Shown: positions 23,652-31,943, counted from the stretch's first letter. The stretch: DNA of 32,448 nt from Acidobacteriota bacterium (GCA_020199775.1 JAIVJZ010000054.1:1-32448); one strand, 5' to 3'. Notes: generated from the letters alone by a model not told the origin. Translations and numbers: made by a program.

Positions 23652-23698
23652 GTGCGAAACGCGTGCGCGAGCACGGATTGACGAAGAGGTCGAAATTT

Positions 23699-24070
23699 AT
23701 GAACGACGATGATGTTAAAGGATTCGCTTTCCCCTTCCGCATCGACCCGGCGACGGGGCGTGTCGAGTTGAAGGCGGGGCGAGAGAAGATTCGACAGAAC
23801 ATTCGCGTCATCCTCAGCACGCGGCGTGGCGAGCGTCCAATGCTGCGCGACTTCGGGACGCAGATTCCCGCGCTCGTCCACGATCCGAACGATGACGTGC
23901 TCGGCGACATCGTGCAAAAGCAGGCGCGCGAGGCTCTGTTGCAATGGGAGCCGCGCGTGCTCGTGATGGACTCGACCGTTGAGCATTTCGAGGGAGAATT
24001 ACGTCTGCGCCTGAGTTATATCCATGCCAACGAGCCGATGAAGGAAGACTTGATTATCCCGATCACCTGA
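23699..24070 (+). CDS. gp25-like baseplate wedge protein
   Basis: 123 residues from the ATG at 23699 with AGAGG 9 bases upstream. A GTG at 23648 overlapping the previous stop would add 17 basic residues and cannot be excluded. The core is the gp25 (phage W) family: GFAFPFRIDP-TGRVEL, IRQNIRVILSTRRGERPMLRDFGTQIPALV, and the EDFG-like motif as RDFGT. gp25 nucleates sheath assembly in the baseplate and is among the most conserved CIS parts. It lies directly before gp6/J as usual. Confidence 0.92.
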   Translation: MNDDDVKGFAFPFRIDPATGRVELKAGREKIRQNIRVILSTRRGERPMLRDFGTQIPALVHDPNDDVLGDIVQKQAREALLQWEPRVLVMDSTVEHFEGELRLRLSYIHANEPMKEDLIIPIT

Positions 24071-24080
24071 GAGGCCGCTT

Positions 24081-25604
24081 ATGTCGCTGAAGCCGGCGGT
24101 TGATTACACCAACAAAGATTATGCCTCGCTGCGTCGAGCTATGCTCGAACTCGCGCGCTACCGTCTGCCCGAGTGGACTGACCAGTCGGCGAGCGATCTC
24201 GGCGTCCTGATGGTTGACCTGTTCGCCTACATGGGCGACATCATCCTCTACTATCAAGACCGCATCGCCAGCGAATCCTTCCTCCACACAGCCACCGAGC
24301 GGCGCAGCGTGCTGCACCTGCTCCGGCTCATCGGCTACGAGTTGAAGCCGCCGGTTGCCGCCGCCGCCGACCTGCGCCTGACCTTCAACGCGCCGGGCGC
24401 GGGCGAGCCGACGAAAGTGACGGTCCCGCGCGGCGCGCAGTTTGCCACGAAAGCCGGCAGCGGCTCCGCGCCGCAAACCTTTGAGTACCTCCTGCCCGAT
24501 CTTGAAATCGACCTCGCCACCGCGCAGGTGCAGACCGCTGCGGACGGCAAGAAGATTTACCCGAGCCTTCCCGTCAGGCACAGCCGCAGCACGCCGCAGG
24601 AGATGCTCGGCTCCTCGACGGGCGAGCCGAACCTGAGCTTCAAACTTGCGCAAAGCCCGCTCATCCTCGATTCGCTCGAAGTGGAAGTCAACGAAGGCGC
24701 GGTCTGGGTTCCTTGGACGCGACGCAACAACCTGCTCTATCACACGACGGGCGCGGGGCGCGTCACGCTCTCGACCGCCGAGTCACGCGAGTATTACGTT
24801 CAGTTCGACGAGAACGACGTGGCCTGGGTGGTCTTCGGCGACGGCCTCTACGGTCTCATTCCGCCCGTCGGCCTCAACAACATTCGCGCTCGTTATCGCG
24901 TCGGCGGCGGCTCTGCCGGAAACGTCCCCGCCGCTTCCATCCTCGAAGCGAAGACGGCGATTCGTCTCTTCAAGTCAGTCACGAATCAGTCTCCCGCCGC
25001 CGGGGGCGCGGACAGGGAGACGCTGGAACACGCCGTCAGGTTCGGGCCTCTGGCGTTTCGCTCCGGGCAGCGCGCCGTCACCTTGAGCGATTTCGTCGCG
25101 CTCGCGCATCAGGCGGGCGGCGTCGCCAAAGTGCGCGCCCGCAGTCAGGGCTGGAATCAGATAGACCTCTTCATCGCGCCCGAAGGCGACACCTGTCGCG
25201 CCGCGCCCGAAGACCTCAAGCGGCGGCTCGTCGCGTTCTTTGAAGACAAACGAATGGTCGGGACGTTCATCCATATTCAAGACCCGACCTGCGTGTCCGT
25301 CGAGATCAACATCAGCGTGGTGGTCGAACACAACTACAGTCCCGAAACCGTGCTCCACGAGGTCGAACTCAGCGTACGACAGTTGCACGCCTTCAAGAAC
25401 GTGGATTTCGGGCGGCCTCTCTACCTGAGCAAAGTTTACGAAGCGGTGGAAGGATTGGCGGGCGTCCACGCCGCGACCGTGCTGCGCTACCGGCGCAAAG
25501 GCACAAGCGCCGAGATTCCCGTGACCGGCCGCATCGACATCGGCGAGTTTGAACTGCCGACGATAGGCACGCTGAACGTCACGACGCAAGAGGTTCCGCG
25601 ATGA
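24081..25604 (+). CDS. gp6-like baseplate assembly protein J
   Basis: 507 residues with GAGAGG about 7 bases before the ATG. The opening DYTNKDYASLRRAMLELARYRLPEW, then SDLGVLMVDLFAYMGDIILYYQDRIASESFL, is characteristic of Baseplate_J/gp6-like proteins in CIS loci. RYRVGGGSAGNVPA and the C-terminal VSVEINISVVVEHNY...VYEAVEGLAGVHAATV are also family-typical. Its copies form the ring of wedges around the hub. The gene overlaps the next by 4 bases (ATGA), a translational coupling sign, so gp6 and protein I are probably made in equal amounts. Confidence 0.93.
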   Translation: MSLKPAVDYTNKDYASLRRAMLELARYRLPEWTDQSASDLGVLMVDLFAYMGDIILYYQDRIASESFLHTATERRSVLHLLRLIGYELKPPVAAAADLRLTFNAPGAGEPTKVTVPRGAQFATKAGSGSAPQTFEYLLPDLEIDLATAQVQTAADGKKIYPSLPVRHSRSTPQEMLGSSTGEPNLSFKLAQSPLILDSLEVEVNEGAVWVPWTRRNNLLYHTTGAGRVTLSTAESREYYVQFDENDVAWVVFGDGLYGLIPPVGLNNIRARYRVGGGSAGNVPAASILEAKTAIRLFKSVTNQSPAAGGADRETLEHAVRFGPLAFRSGQRAVTLSDFVALAHQAGGVAKVRARSQGWNQIDLFIAPEGDTCRAAPEDLKRRLVAFFEDKRMVGTFIHIQDPTCVSVEINISVVVEHNYSPETVLHEVELSVRQLHAFKNVDFGRPLYLSKVYEAVEGLAGVHAATVLRYRRKGTSAEIPVTGRIDIGEFELPTIGTLNVTTQEVPR

Positions 25605-26914
25605 AGCTCGCAAACTTTGTGGCCGATGCAGACCTCGTCGGTCGCCGCATTCGCATCAGTTGGGATTTCATCCTCGAAGGCGCGGAAACTCTCGCCTCCA
25701 TCCCGCGTGTCACGCTGCGGCGCAAGACGCGCGACTTTGAATTTCCTCCCGCTGCGGGCAACGATCCCTTTCTCGTCTACGACAGCAACGCGTTTCCCCC
25801 CGCGGGCACGACCGCCGCCGATCTTCCCGGCTGGGAACAACGCACGGGTGAATTTCGCATCGTCTACGCCGTCGAAACCGTCTCACGCCTCGTCAACGGT
25901 CAGGCCATCGAAACGCTCCGCCGGACGACCGCGACGACGCTCGACGATAGCGGCACACCCCTGAAGCGCCACGTGGAGATTCTCGACAGCGGCAGCTTCG
26001 AAGGCGGGACGAACCCGAGCGCCGCGAGTGGACTCGTCCCCGGCAAAACTTATTACTACCAGATTTTCAGCCCGCTGTTTGCGGGCGAGACGGACACGCG
26101 CGGGCATCGTGCGGTAGCCACCGCCGCGCAGACGCACGGCATGGGGCGCGCGCTCTACGAATCGCTTCCCAACATCCACCGCCGCCACGACGTGCTGACG
26201 CGCACGCCCACGCCCGGAGCCGAAAGCGTTCCCGAAGCGACTCCGAACGCGGGACAGTTGCGTCGCTTTATGGACATCTTCGGCGTCGGGCTCGATTACA
26301 TGCGCAGCGGAGCCGACGGCCTGCTCGACATTCACGACATCGACCGCGTGGATTATCGTTATCTCTCCCTGTTGGCGCAGTGGATCGGTTGGGACTTGAG
26401 CCACGATGCCTCAATTCCCATTCAGCGGCACGAGATCAAGTATGCCACCGCGCTCTATCGCCTCACCGGCACGATCCCGGGCTGCATGATGTGGGTCAAG
26501 CGTCTCACCGGTTGGGACTCGCGCATCAAGGAGTTTTACCGGAACGTCTTCTTCACGAACAATCTCGGCAACCCCGACGACCCGACGGATCGCGGCTCGC
26601 GCACCGTCGATACGGCCAATCCCGCGTTGATGGCGAACGTCGGCAAGTTTGAAGACGACCTCGACTACGTCTACGACACCGGCACGACCGACGAGGATTG
26701 GTATGCCTACAACGTCGTCGGCATCTACGTGCGCCCGCGTCCCGGCGAATCCACCCGGACGATCATGAGAAAGAAAGCGCGGCTCATCAACAATCTCTCT
26801 CTCTTTCTGCCCTTCAATATACGCGGCGTCGTCATCCTCGAACTCGACCGGGCGAGAGACTTCCGCCGCACGTCGGTCGATTTTCTGCGCGGCGCGCGCG
26901 AGGATTTGTCTTGA
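25601..26914 (+). CDS. tail protein I-like baseplate wedge protein (gp7/Afp12 role)
   Basis: 437 residues starting in the ATGA overlap with gp6/J. The N-terminal 200 residues contain a fibronectin-like segment (ADLVGRRIRISWDFILEG, then LVPGKTYYYQIFSPLFAGE). The C-terminal part is the phage tail protein I / TIGR02242-like domain: LPNIHRRHDVL, LRRFMDIFGVGLDYMRSGADG, YLSLLAQWIGWDLSH, LYRLTGTIPGCMMWVKRLTGW. It connects wedges to peripheral fibres. The Fn3-like front domain may present an adhesive surface. Confidence 0.85.
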   Translation: MKLANFVADADLVGRRIRISWDFILEGAETLASIPRVTLRRKTRDFEFPPAAGNDPFLVYDSNAFPPAGTTAADLPGWEQRTGEFRIVYAVETVSRLVNGQAIETLRRTTATTLDDSGTPLKRHVEILDSGSFEGGTNPSAASGLVPGKTYYYQIFSPLFAGETDTRGHRAVATAAQTHGMGRALYESLPNIHRRHDVLTRTPTPGAESVPEATPNAGQLRRFMDIFGVGLDYMRSGADGLLDIHDIDRVDYRYLSLLAQWIGWDLSHDASIPIQRHEIKYATALYRLTGTIPGCMMWVKRLTGWDSRIKEFYRNVFFTNNLGNPDDPTDRGSRTVDTANPALMANVGKFEDDLDYVYDTGTTDEDWYAYNVVGIYVRPRPGESTRTIMRKKARLINNLSLFLPFNIRGVVILELDRARDFRRTSVDFLRGAREDLS

Positions 26915-26970
26915 CGTGTGCGGGCTATACGGCAAACTCGAAAGCCACGGGGAACAACAACAAGGAAGAC

Positions 26971-27004
26971 AGCGACGGACAGCGATTGATAGCGACGGAC
27001 AGCG
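26971..27004 (+). repeat. short direct repeat before the DUF6519-like gene
   Basis: AGCGACGGACAGCG occurs twice, at 26971-26984 and 26991-27004, 20 bases apart in the 123-base gap between protein I and the next gene. It could be a slipped-strand duplication or a regulator site. No promoter is apparent. Confidence 0.5.
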
Positions 27005-27037
27005 GCGGTACATTCAAGTTGAGAGGACTTTGCGGAA

Positions 27038-28744
27038 ATGGCTACAGATAATTTCTCAAACGGCGGACGGGACACACATACTCCAAGTAAACACTACATC
27101 GGTATTCGCCTCCAACAGGGCGTGCCGCTGCTCGACCGCGACTGGAACGAGTTGGAAGACATCCGCCGCTACTACGAGCGGATGCTGCGCTCACACTACA
27201 TCGGCGAGGGCGTGCCCGACATTGACGGCTTCAAGATTACGCCTCCCACCAACGCCGCCGCCAACCAGTTCGTCATCGGCGCGGGACGCTGCATCGTCAA
27301 CGGCTACGACGTGCAGAACGAAACGCCCATCCTCTTCTCGCAGCAAACCGGCTCGCCCTCGCTCCCCGTGCCCACACAGGCCGATGTCTTCTACATCTAC
27401 CTTTCAACCTCCATCGTCAGAATCGACAGCACGATGGACACGGACCTGCGCAACCGTCAGGACATCAACCTCGAAACCTGCGTCCGCGACAAGCTCGAAT
27501 GGACTGTGAACGCCGCGCGCCACCCCAACCTGCCGCCCGCCAAGTCGTACCTGCTTGCCGTCATCACGCGCCCCGCCGGGGCGACTGTCATCACCGCGGC
27601 GATGATTGACGACCGGCGGCGCACCTTCCTCAATCTGGCGCGGGTCGTTGACACCAATCGCGCGCAGCAGGCTCAAATAGGGGCGCTCGACACCGGCATG
27701 CACAACCTCCGGGTCGAACTTCAGAACATCCGCCAGCAGCTGGCGCGCCTGTTCTGGGATGTTGAGTTGACGCCTTCGCGCACGTCGGCCTATTTCGGCG
27801 ATACCGTCACCGTCACCGTCAACGTCCGCGACGGCCTCGGCCAACCCGTGCGTAACGCGCGCCTTCTGTTCTCTTCCGATTGGGGCAGCATCGATCCGTC
27901 TGCGGCTGTCACGGATACCAACGGCCGGACGACGTTCGAGGTCTACGGCGTCGAGTCCGATTCGCCGCCTTCGCGTTCGGACGCGGCCATTCTCGGACGT
28001 GCCACGCAGAGAGTGAGGACGGCGGAAATCGCCAACACGGGCGCGTTGCAGTATTCGCAGATACAATTTCAGCCCGAAGAGCTGACGCTCATGTCCAACT
28101 ATGTTCCGCATGCCTCGCTCTCCAACATCTCCTACGGCATCAGCGGCCCCGTCATCCGCATCCCGCCCTCGCAGCCGCTCACCGTAACGGTCTATGCGAA
28201 GGAGGGTAACGGCAGCATCGTCAGAGGAATCGGCTGTCTACAAGTCAGCTTCGGCATGTGGATTAAGGACTGGACACGCACGAAGATTTGGGAGACGACT
28301 TCGCGCGCACAGGTTGAAGTCCGCGTCGGCGATATCCTGAGAGGCTCGATTAGAGAGAGGGCCTTCGATCAGGACACCGCCGCCAAAGGTATTCCGCGAG
28401 TGATGGACGATATTTTCACGCAGTCGCATGTCGCGATGCGCGATCTGATTTTCGTAGACCCGCGCGGCGGCGATGAGGCGTTCTTGCAGGCGGGCTTGCT
28501 CGGGCAGACCATCGCGCAGGAATCCAACGCCATCCTCGGCTCAAAAGTCGAAGCGGCCGTCAGCACGCAGTTGCAGGAGTTCGTGCGCGACAGCAACATC
28601 CAGTTAGACCAGCGGGGCGCGCAGATAGCTCACACAGCCATCAGCAACGTGGCTTCGCAACACGTTGCGGGCAGGTCGCAACTGAGCAAACAATTGTTGA
28701 ATTCGGGCGGGCGAGTGACAGGCGCTAAAACCCTGATCAAGTGA
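27038..28744 (+). CDS. DUF6519-like baseplate/fibre protein with an Ig-like domain
   Basis: 568 residues with GAGAGGA about 10 bases before the ATG. The N-terminus (SKHYIGIRLQQGVPLLDRDWNELEDI) is the DUF6519-type motif found in CIS peripheral proteins. VIGAGRCIVNGYDVQNE is a typical tail-associated beta segment. Residues about 245-310 form a bacterial Ig (Big_1-like) domain: VELTPSRTSAYFGDTVTVTVNVRDGLGQPVRNARL...TDTNGRTTFEVYG. The C-terminal 200 residues are mixed and helical. It probably links the baseplate to the receptor-binding fibres encoded next. A direct adhesin role is possible. Confidence 0.65.
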   Translation: MATDNFSNGGRDTHTPSKHYIGIRLQQGVPLLDRDWNELEDIRRYYERMLRSHYIGEGVPDIDGFKITPPTNAAANQFVIGAGRCIVNGYDVQNETPILFSQQTGSPSLPVPTQADVFYIYLSTSIVRIDSTMDTDLRNRQDINLETCVRDKLEWTVNAARHPNLPPAKSYLLAVITRPAGATVITAAMIDDRRRTFLNLARVVDTNRAQQAQIGALDTGMHNLRVELQNIRQQLARLFWDVELTPSRTSAYFGDTVTVTVNVRDGLGQPVRNARLLFSSDWGSIDPSAAVTDTNGRTTFEVYGVESDSPPSRSDAAILGRATQRVRTAEIANTGALQYSQIQFQPEELTLMSNYVPHASLSNISYGISGPVIRIPPSQPLTVTVYAKEGNGSIVRGIGCLQVSFGMWIKDWTRTKIWETTSRAQVEVRVGDILRGSIRERAFDQDTAAKGIPRVMDDIFTQSHVAMRDLIFVDPRGGDEAFLQAGLLGQTIAQESNAILGSKVEAAVSTQLQEFVRDSNIQLDQRGAQIAHTAISNVASQHVAGRSQLSKQLLNSGGRVTGAKTLIK

Positions 28745-28753
28745 CGTGCGACA

Positions 28754-31045
28754 GTGAAGCTTAAACTCAGAGGTGAATATCAGGACTGCCTGCGCGATCT
28801 CGCGGGGCGCGAAGTCCTGCGTTTTGCCCCGGCCTGCAACACGATTGTCTATCGCGCGCTCGACCTCATCGCCAAACTTCTCACCAACGAGCCGGGCATG
28901 TCCGGCATCCTCTACTGGGCGGTTGGCTCGGGCTTGCCCGCGTGGGACGCCGCATCTCCCTCCGCCGAACGGGGCACAACCAAACTCGTCAACGAAATCT
29001 ACCGCAAGCGCCTTGACCCCGAACGAGACCTCTCCTACGACAGCGCCACGCACAGCCTGACGGTGCGCGTCAGTTTCGCGCCCGACGAAGCCGTCGGCAC
29101 GCTGCGCGAGTTCGGACTCTTCGGCGGCGACGCGAACGGCTGGCCCGACACAGGCCATCTCATCAACTACCGCATTCACGCCGCCGTCGAAAAGACGAGC
29201 GACAATTCGCTGGAGCGCAGGCTGCGTTTCACCTTCGCCTCCGAAGCCATGCCCGTGCCGCTCGTCAATCTCGTCGGCGGCCTGCTCTCCAATCGTCCCG
29301 GCCTGCGGGGCATTCAATACTGGGCGGTCGGCTCGGGCTTGCCCGCGTGGGACACAAATCTTCCCCCCGTCAACCTGCAAGCCACGAAACTTGAGAACGA
29401 AACTTTTCGCAAACCGCTCGACACCACCGCGCAGATTAACTATCTCGCAGACGCGCACACGTTAATCGTGCGCGCCGCTTTCGACTTCGACGAGGCGGAA
29501 GGAGTCTTGCGCGAGTTCGGACTCTTCGGCGGCGATGCGACCGACGAGCCGGCCACGGGTTTCCTGCTCAATTATCAGGTTCATCCGGCCATCGTGAAGA
29601 CGCAGCTGCAATCTCTGGAAAGAGAGTTTCAATTGACGCTCGGCTCAGGCGTGAGCGTGGCCGTTCCCGAACTTACAGGTCTGAGCATGGAGGAGACCGC
29701 GAGAAAATTGGAAGAGGTCGGGCTGGCGCTCGGAGAGGTGAGGGAAGGCGAGAGCGCGCTGGCAGGGGGCGGGGAAGAGACGGGGCGTGTGACGGGTCAG
29801 GAGCCGCAGGCCGGTCTCGACGTGGCCGAAGGCGCGAAGGTCAACGTTGAGGTGTCGGCGCTGCCTTTCGTCGCCGTCCCCGAAATTCGCGGCCTGATGC
29901 CCGAAGAGGCCGCGACAGTCCTCGAACGCAGAGGGCTTTCGCTGAAGTTCGATGAGGAAACGAGGACGGAAGAATCGGAGCTTAGAGAAGGCAGCATCGC
30001 GAGACAGAATCCCGTGGCCGGAGCACGCGTCGGGAGAAGAACCGCCGTCAGTGTTGTGCTCGCCACGCCGTTCAAGACCATCGTGCCGGACGTGTCGGGA
30101 CTCACCGCCGAAGTCGCGGGCCTCGTCCTTGATAAAGCGGGGCTGGCGCTGGCCGCCGCGCCCTACCGGGCTCAAGGAACAGAGACAGGTTGGGGTAAGG
30201 TTGTCGAACAGAACCCTCCGGCGGGTGCGAACGCGCCCACCGGCTCAAGCGTGGAAATCACCCTGTCCGCGCCTCACACGGTGGAAGTTCCCAACCTCAT
30301 CGGCATGGAGCCGGACGCGGCGGTCGCCGCACTGCAAGCGGCGGCGGCGGTCGTGTTGAAGGAGTTGAAACTGCCGCACGCGCCCGCCGGTCTGACGCTC
30401 GGCGCGCAAACCTTGCTTGAGAGCGCGGAGAACGTCGGGCAGATCGTCGTCCAGCGGCCGTCGGCGCGCACGCGCGCGGCGCTCTTCAGCACGGTTGACG
30501 TGAGCGTGGCGACGCTGCCGCGAAGCGTCGTGCCGAATTTAATCGGCCTCGAACTCGAAGCCGCCGGAGCCGCTCTGAAAGAGAGAGGGCTGGGGGTCGG
30601 CAAGGTCGTCAGGCAGGAGAACGCTTTTCAGTCCAACAGAATTTTCCGGCAGGAGCCGGAAGGGGGAAAACTCTTGCCGACGGACATGACGGTTAACGTG
30701 ACGCTGGCGACGCCGATCCTCGTCACCGTTCCCAACTTGATAGCGCACACGCGCGCAGTGGCGGCGGCGACGCTCGAAGGCTTGAGGCTGGTGCTGGGCG
30801 AACCCGTCGTGCGGCCGAGCGCGTTGCCGCCGGGCAGCGTCATCGAACAGACGCCCGCCGCCGGAGAGGTCGTGCCAATCGGAACGACCATTCAGGTGAC
30901 AATAGCCGCGTCCGATCTGCCCGTCGCCGAAGCCGGAGATGAACAGGCGGTCGAGTTCGGCGCGTCTTTCATCCTCGACGCTGCGGGGTCGAAGCCCGCC
31001 ACAGGAAAAAAGATAGTTAGATACATCTGGACATTATTCGACTAG
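28754..31045 (+). CDS. fibre protein A: duplicated head domain, six PASTA domains, PKD N-half
   Basis: 763 residues from a GTG with no clear ribosome site, 9 bases after the previous stop. Residues about 37-300 are a tandem duplication of a roughly 130-residue domain (each copy contains YWAVGSGLPAWD and LREFGLFGGDA). Six PASTA domains follow, starting near residues 301, 372, 441, 509, 591 and 657 (VPELTGLS, VPEIRGLM, VPDVSGLT, VPNLIGME, VPNLIGLE, VPNLIAHT), each ending in a P-AG or P-G turn. The last 40 residues (AGDEQAVEFGASFILDAAG...VRYIWTLFD) are only the first half of a PKD domain. PASTA domains bind peptidoglycan or muropeptides, so a cell-wall-targeting fibre is likely. The TAG stop lies inside the next gene's ribosome site. 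Confidence 0.75.
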   Translation: MKLKLRGEYQDCLRDLAGREVLRFAPACNTIVYRALDLIAKLLTNEPGMSGILYWAVGSGLPAWDAASPSAERGTTKLVNEIYRKRLDPERDLSYDSATHSLTVRVSFAPDEAVGTLREFGLFGGDANGWPDTGHLINYRIHAAVEKTSDNSLERRLRFTFASEAMPVPLVNLVGGLLSNRPGLRGIQYWAVGSGLPAWDTNLPPVNLQATKLENETFRKPLDTTAQINYLADAHTLIVRAAFDFDEAEGVLREFGLFGGDATDEPATGFLLNYQVHPAIVKTQLQSLEREFQLTLGSGVSVAVPELTGLSMEETARKLEEVGLALGEVREGESALAGGGEETGRVTGQEPQAGLDVAEGAKVNVEVSALPFVAVPEIRGLMPEEAATVLERRGLSLKFDEETRTEESELREGSIARQNPVAGARVGRRTAVSVVLATPFKTIVPDVSGLTAEVAGLVLDKAGLALAAAPYRAQGTETGWGKVVEQNPPAGANAPTGSSVEITLSAPHTVEVPNLIGMEPDAAVAALQAAAAVVLKELKLPHAPAGLTLGAQTLLESAENVGQIVVQRPSARTRAALFSTVDVSVATLPRSVVPNLIGLELEAAGAALKERGLGVGKVVRQENAFQSNRIFRQEPEGGKLLPTDMTVNVTLATPILVTVPNLIAHTRAVAAATLEGLRLVLGEPVVRPSALPPGSVIEQTPAAGEVVPIGTTIQVTIAASDLPVAEAGDEQAVEFGASFILDAAGSKPATGKKIVRYIWTLFD
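28862..29640 (+). repeat. internal duplication, 405-bp period
   Basis: Two copies of about 370-380 bp start roughly at 28862 and 29267. Anchor points lie exactly 405 bp apart: TACTGGGCGG at 28913 and 29318, and GAGTTCGGACTCTTCGG at 29108 and 29513. GGCTCGGGCTTGCCCGCG is identical in both, so the duplication is fairly recent or under strong constraint. Confidence 0.85.
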
Positions 31046-31051
31046 AGGAGG
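31045..31051 (+). promoter_or_regulatory. near-ideal ribosome binding site of fibre protein B
   Basis: GAGGAGG begins at the last base of the TAG stop of protein A and lies 6 bases before the ATG at 31058. It is among the strongest in the operon. Proteins A (GTG, no clear site) and C (GTG, GGAG) are weaker, which predicts that B is made in excess. Confidence 0.75.
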
Positions 31052-31057
31052 TTTCAC

Positions 31058-31363
31058 ATGGCTAAATTTGTTATCGGCACTCCGATTGAAACGCGTGAGT
31101 CAGGAGTGGAAGTGACGGTTGATCCGCAGTCGCCGCTGCCCATCGGCAGACACAGATTTCAACTCGTCGTGGGAGATGATTCCGGTAATCTAAGCCTGCC
31201 CGATACGGTCGAGATTATCGTCAGAGATACGACCAACCCGACGGCGGTGATCCGAGCGCCCGCGCAGGTCGAGTCGGGCAAGTCTTTCACGCTGGACGGG
31301 CGCGCCAGCAGCGACGTGCCGCCGGGAAGAGTCGTCAAGTTCATCTGGACGATGTTGGAGTAA
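31058..31363 (+). CDS. fibre protein B: PKD C-half followed by PKD N-half
   Basis: 101 residues. Residues 1-57 (VEVTVDP, then GRHRFQLVVGDDSGNLSLPDTVEIIV) are the second half of a PKD/Ig-like domain. Residues 58-101 (NPTAVIRAPAQVESGKSFTLDGRASSD...KFIWTMLE) are the first half of another. The protein is thus a PKD domain cut and joined the other way round. It is in the same frame as protein A, separated by one TAG, yet it has its own strong ribosome site and ATG. It could complete A's half-domain, pair with more copies of itself, or pair with C. It could also fold alone as a circular permutant. No catalytic residue is seen. Confidence 0.75.
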   Translation: MAKFVIGTPIETRESGVEVTVDPQSPLPIGRHRFQLVVGDDSGNLSLPDTVEIIVRDTTNPTAVIRAPAQVESGKSFTLDGRASSDVPPGRVVKFIWTMLE

Positions 31364-31367
31364 AGCC

Positions 31368-31943
31368 GTGCCCGTCTTCAACGCGAACGTTCCCATCACG
31401 ACCGACGCGCCGACCATCGAAGTCGAGGCACTGCCACCCGGCAGGCACCGCTTTCAACTCGTCGTCGTAGATGATTCCGGCAACCGGAGCCAGCCCGACG
31501 CGGTAGTCGTCACGGTGGTCGCCGCGACCAATCTTGTCGTCGTCCCGTCTGTTCTACAGATGACTGCGAGCGAAGCCAAGCGCACACTCGACAACGCCGG
31601 ACTCGTGCTGTCAATCGCCGACCGCGTGCAGAGCAACAATCAACCGGCGGACATGGTCTTGCGCCAGACTCCGATTGCCGGAAGCCGTGCCGAGCGCGGC
31701 TCGACGGTGCGTGTGGTGATTTCGACGAGCGCGGGCGTGATCGTGCCGCGAGTGATCGGTCAAAACGTGGAGGAGGCCAAAGGGATTCTGGACAGGGTGG
31801 GCCTGGGCATGAACGTCACCGCGCAGGTTCCGATGCCGGGTGTGGCTCGCGGTTTAGTTTTAACGCAGAGGCCACTCCCCGCTCAGCCCGCCGCTCGCGG
31901 GGATGTTGTCGATGTCACAATCTCCCGCAGGCTGGTAGGCTGA
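31368..31943 (+). CDS. fibre protein C: PKD C-half plus two PASTA domains
   Basis: 191 residues from a GTG at 31368, with GGAG 7 bases upstream and 4 bases after the B stop. Residues about 1-55 repeat the PKD second half of protein B (GRHRFQLVVVDDSGNRSQPDAVVVTVV). Two PASTA domains follow, starting near residues 60 (VVVPSVLQMTASEAKRTLDNAG) and 127 (IVPRVIGQNVEEAKGILDRVG). It has no C-terminal PKD half, so it could cap a chain started by A and extended by B, placing PASTA domains at the tip. It is the last gene of the operon. No terminator is obvious after it. Confidence 0.75.
   Translation: MPVFNANVPITTDAPTIEVEALPPGRHRFQLVVVDDSGNRSQPDAVVVTVVAATNLVVVPSVLQMTASEAKRTLDNAGLVLSIADRVQSNNQPADMVLRQTPIAGSRAERGSTVRVVISTSAGVIVPRVIGQNVEEAKGILDRVGLGMNVTAQVPMPGVARGLVLTQRPLPAQPAARGDVVDVTISRRLVG

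Noticed and set aside
31352..31370. Programmed frameshift between fibre genes B and C
   Set aside because: C is in the +1 frame relative to B and no slippery sequence is present at the junction. A GTG with GGAG explains C initiation better.
9380..31943. A complete prophage
   Set aside because: No capsid, portal, terminase, integrase, replication or lysis gene is present, only tail and fibre modules.
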